Source: Alphaproteobacteria bacterium
Lineage (GTDB): Bacteria; Pseudomonadota; Alphaproteobacteria; UBA8366; Aestuariispiraceae
Assembly: GCA_006844765.1 (NCBI GenBank)
Contig: SPJV01000215.1
Location: 1 to 64,000 of the forward strand
DNA: 64,000 nucleotides
Direction of reading: 5' to 3'
A program made the position numbers and the translations under genes. Under the pieces are notes generated by a model, which was given only the letters and a program-made list of their open reading frames with translations, had not been told where the DNA came from and made no database searches. Of this stretch, positions 62,073-64,000 are shown piece after piece. Position 1 is the first letter of the stretch. Each line of letters starts with the position of its first letter.

Positions 62073-63743
62073 ATGTATCGTTATGATGAATTCGACGCCC
62101 GCTTCGTCAAACAGCGGGTTGAGCAGTATCGTGGTCAGGTTGCCCGCCGTCTTTCCGGCGAGATGACAGAGGATGAGTTCAAACCGCTACGGCTGCAGAA
62201 CGGGCTCTATCTGCAGCTTCATGCCTATATGCTGCGGGTAGCGATCCCCTATGGCACGTTGAATGCGGTTCAGATGCGCAAGCTCGCCCATATCGCGCGA
62301 ACCTATGACCGCGGCTATGGGCATTTCACGACCCGGCAAAACATCCAATACAATTGGCCCAAACTGGAAGACTCCGCCGATATCCTGGACGCGCTGGCCG
62401 AGGTTGAAATGCACGCGATCCAGACCAGCGGCAACTGTATCCGCAATACCACGGCGGATGCCTATGCCGGTGCAGCAGCGGATGAGATCGAAGATCCCCG
62501 TGTCTGGTGCGAAATCATTCGCCAATGGTCGACCTTGCACCCTGAATTCGCCTTCCTGCCGCGCAAGTTCAAGATTGCCGTAACCGGCGCGGCGCAGGAC
62601 CGGGCAGCCATTCGCGTTCATGACATCGGTCTGGCGATCAAACGCAACGAGGCGGGCGAAATCGGCTTCGAAGTATTGGTCGGCGGCGGTCAGGGCCGCA
62701 CCCCGATGATCGCCAAGAAAATCCGCGATTTCCTGCCCAAGGACTATCTTCTCAGCTATCTGGAAGCGATCCTGCGGGTCTACAACATGCTGGGGCGGCG
62801 GGATAACAAGTACAAAGCCCGCATCAAAATCCTGGTGCATGAAACCGGGACCGAAGAGCTGACCCGGATGATCGAGGAGGAATGGGAGGCGCTGCGCCGT
62901 GTCACCTCCATCGATATCCCACCTGAAGAGGTGAAACGGATTGAGGCCTATTTCGCGCCGCCAGCTTTCGAGACCCTGGCCGATACCAATGTCGCCTTCG
63001 AGGCAAAGCGGTTCGAGGATAAGGCCTTTGCCCAATGGGTGCGCCATAATGTGAAACCGCACCGGGTTCCGGGCTATGTCTCGGTCGATATCTCGCTAAA
63101 GCCGGTCGGCGGCATTCCGGGCGATGCGACCGATGCCCAGATGGACCTGATCGCGGATCTGACGGATTGCTATGCGTTGGAAAGTGAAATCCGGGTGACG
63201 CATCAGCAGAACCTGGTCCTGCCGCATGTGAAGCAATCCGACCTGTATGCGCTGTGGCAGGCGCTGGCGGCAGCGGAGCTGGCAACGCCGAATAGTGGCC
63301 TGATCAGTGACATCATTGCCTGTCCGGGGCTCGATTACTGCGGCCTTGCCAATGCGCGCTCGATCCCGGTGTCACAAGCCATTTCCAACCGTTTCGCGGA
63401 TCTAGAGCAACAGGCGCATATCGGGCCGCTGGAGCTTAAGATTTCCGGCTGCATCAATGCCTGCGGCCATCACCATGTTGGGCATATCGGCATTCTGGGC
63501 GTCGATCGAAAGGGGGAGGAACATTATCAGCTCACCCTCGGCGGGCGTCCGGATAATGAAGCAGCAATCGGTAAGATCACCGGCCCCGGTTTCTCGGCGG
63601 ACGGGATCGTTGATGCGGTGGAAACCGTGGTGCGCACTTACCTGAACATTCGCCTGTCCGAAGCAGAACCCTTCATCGATTGCCTGAGCCGTGTCGGCGC
63701 CGATCCTTTCAAGGAACGGCTCTACGGTGAGAAAGCCGCGTGA
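62073..63743 (+). CDS. cysI: Sulfite reductase hemoprotein (nitrite/sulfite reductase family)
   Basis: This 556-residue siroheme-[4Fe-4S] reductase has cluster cysteines at 417 and 423 (ACPGLDYC) and 460 and 464 (SGCINACGHHH). Two ferredoxin-like half-domains and the siroheme-binding GHFTTRQNIQYNW segment precede them. It reduces sulfite to sulfide for cysteine synthesis. No CysJ flavoprotein is beside it, which fits alphaproteobacterial enzymes driven by ferredoxin. The upstream frame to 61878 overlaps DUF2849, so ATG 62073 is used. Confidence 0.93.
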   Translation: MYRYDEFDARFVKQRVEQYRGQVARRLSGEMTEDEFKPLRLQNGLYLQLHAYMLRVAIPYGTLNAVQMRKLAHIARTYDRGYGHFTTRQNIQYNWPKLEDSADILDALAEVEMHAIQTSGNCIRNTTADAYAGAAADEIEDPRVWCEIIRQWSTLHPEFAFLPRKFKIAVTGAAQDRAAIRVHDIGLAIKRNEAGEIGFEVLVGGGQGRTPMIAKKIRDFLPKDYLLSYLEAILRVYNMLGRRDNKYKARIKILVHETGTEELTRMIEEEWEALRRVTSIDIPPEEVKRIEAYFAPPAFETLADTNVAFEAKRFEDKAFAQWVRHNVKPHRVPGYVSVDISLKPVGGIPGDATDAQMDLIADLTDCYALESEIRVTHQQNLVLPHVKQSDLYALWQALAAAELATPNSGLISDIIACPGLDYCGLANARSIPVSQAISNRFADLEQQAHIGPLELKISGCINACGHHHVGHIGILGVDRKGEEHYQLTLGGRPDNEAAIGKITGPGFSADGIVDAVETVVRTYLNIRLSEAEPFIDCLSRVGADPFKERLYGEKAA

Positions 63744-63811
63744 GCCATGAACAACGGCGGCAGTCCGCTCCGCCACCCGATAACGCTGGTGTAAGCAAGG
63801 AGACCCACCCA

Positions 63812-64000
63812 ATGGCTTTGATCAAGAATGGAACGCTGGCCGCCGATATCTGGCATCGCTATGACGATGACACCCCGTTACAGGCGGATATCCCGGCTTT
63901 GGTCTCCCTGGAACGCTGGCAGGCGGAGCGGGAGGATATCCTCGCCTCCACCGCCGATATCGGGGTGGTTCTGCGCGCCGACCAGCATCCGGATGCGATC
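63812..64000 (+). CDS. DUF934 family protein (5' part)
   Basis: Only the first 63 codons are in the window. GCAAGGAGACC precedes ATG 63812. The sequence MALIKNGTLAADIWHRYDDD and a later LVSLERWQAERE resemble DUF934 proteins that follow cysI and are associated with sulfite reduction, typically before cysH. The C-terminal part lies beyond the window. Confidence 0.75.
   Translation, partial: MALIKNGTLAADIWHRYDDDTPLQADIPALVSLERWQAEREDILASTADIGVVLRADQHPDAI

Noticed and set aside
1..64000. tRNA or rRNA genes
   Set aside because: I scanned the gaps for cloverleaf and conserved rRNA segments and saw none; a covariance search would be decisive.

Overview
This 64 kb window looks like a chromosomal segment of a GC-rich, aerobic, heterotrophic alphaproteobacterium. 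A Rhodospirillales-like relative is plausible, but this is an inference. The support is: an Irr-type Fur regulator with Irr-box-like sites, a (2S)-methylsuccinyl-CoA dehydrogenase of the ethylmalonyl-CoA pathway, acetoacetyl-CoA reductase, BetI-like and GcvA-like regulators, a DUF2849/CysI/DUF934 sulfite-reduction operon and an xseB-ispA-dxs operon. I see no rRNA, tRNA, CRISPR array, intact transposase or prophage. Genes are dense and no gene-free gap exceeds about 300 bases.

Layout. 1-4.4 kb: TetR regulator, lipoprotein, then a fatty-acid desaturase/class II aldolase pair divergent from a LysR gene, and a truncated SDR relic. 4.4-12.4 kb: aminopeptidase N, Sua5-type t6A enzyme, an orphan ParA, a secreted caspase-like protease with three C-terminal repeats, and an Old Yellow Enzyme with a linked ArsR regulator. 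12.6-19.2 kb: class I aminotransferase, aconitase B with a pseudoknot-like leader, an unknown protein, a GNAT and an EamA transporter. 19.3-24.8 kb: an MttB-family methyltransferase divergent from a single-chain HyuA-HyuB hydantoinase/oxoprolinase. 24.8-33.1 kb: flavin disulfide oxidoreductase, a 52-residue lipoprotein, iron-containing alcohol dehydrogenase, GFA protein, a Bcr/CflA exporter behind a leader-peptide/terminator arrangement, a sulfatase/phosphonate monoester hydrolase and a GAF-PAS histidine kinase. 33.2-38.6 kb: three small unknown genes, phbB, a 59-bp repeat array, D-amino-acid aminotransferase and a KAP P-loop NTPase. 38.7-43 kb: O-methyltransferase and a DUF3501 / Fe-S (HdrD/GlpC-like) / erythrin / Irr cluster. 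43-51.5 kb: LysR-pirin pair, ChaC, MsrB, a LegB-like dehydratase, an AraC fragment, Mcd, AEC transporter and a Nudix protein. 51.5-57 kb: an RND adaptor-permease pair and a class II histone-deacetylase-like hydrolase. 57.2-64 kb: xseB-ispA-dxs, then the siroheme/sulfite reductase operon, cut by the window end.

Functional themes. Iron and redox stress: Irr, a rubredoxin-less erythrin, the Fe-S protein and DUF3501, plus MsrB, ChaC and pirin. Carbon storage and C2 assimilation: PhbB, Mcd and AcnB. Isoprenoid entry: IspA and Dxs. Sulfur assimilation: truncated CysG, DUF2849, CysI and DUF934.

The most interesting non-coding signals are four. First, a leader ORF followed by mutually exclusive helices and an intrinsic terminator before the Bcr/CflA gene. 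Second, a pseudoknot-capable acnB leader. Third, a four-copy 59-bp imperfect-palindrome array whose edge lies in the dat stop codon. Fourth, a six-copy 15-bp repeat between the erythrin and Fe-S genes.
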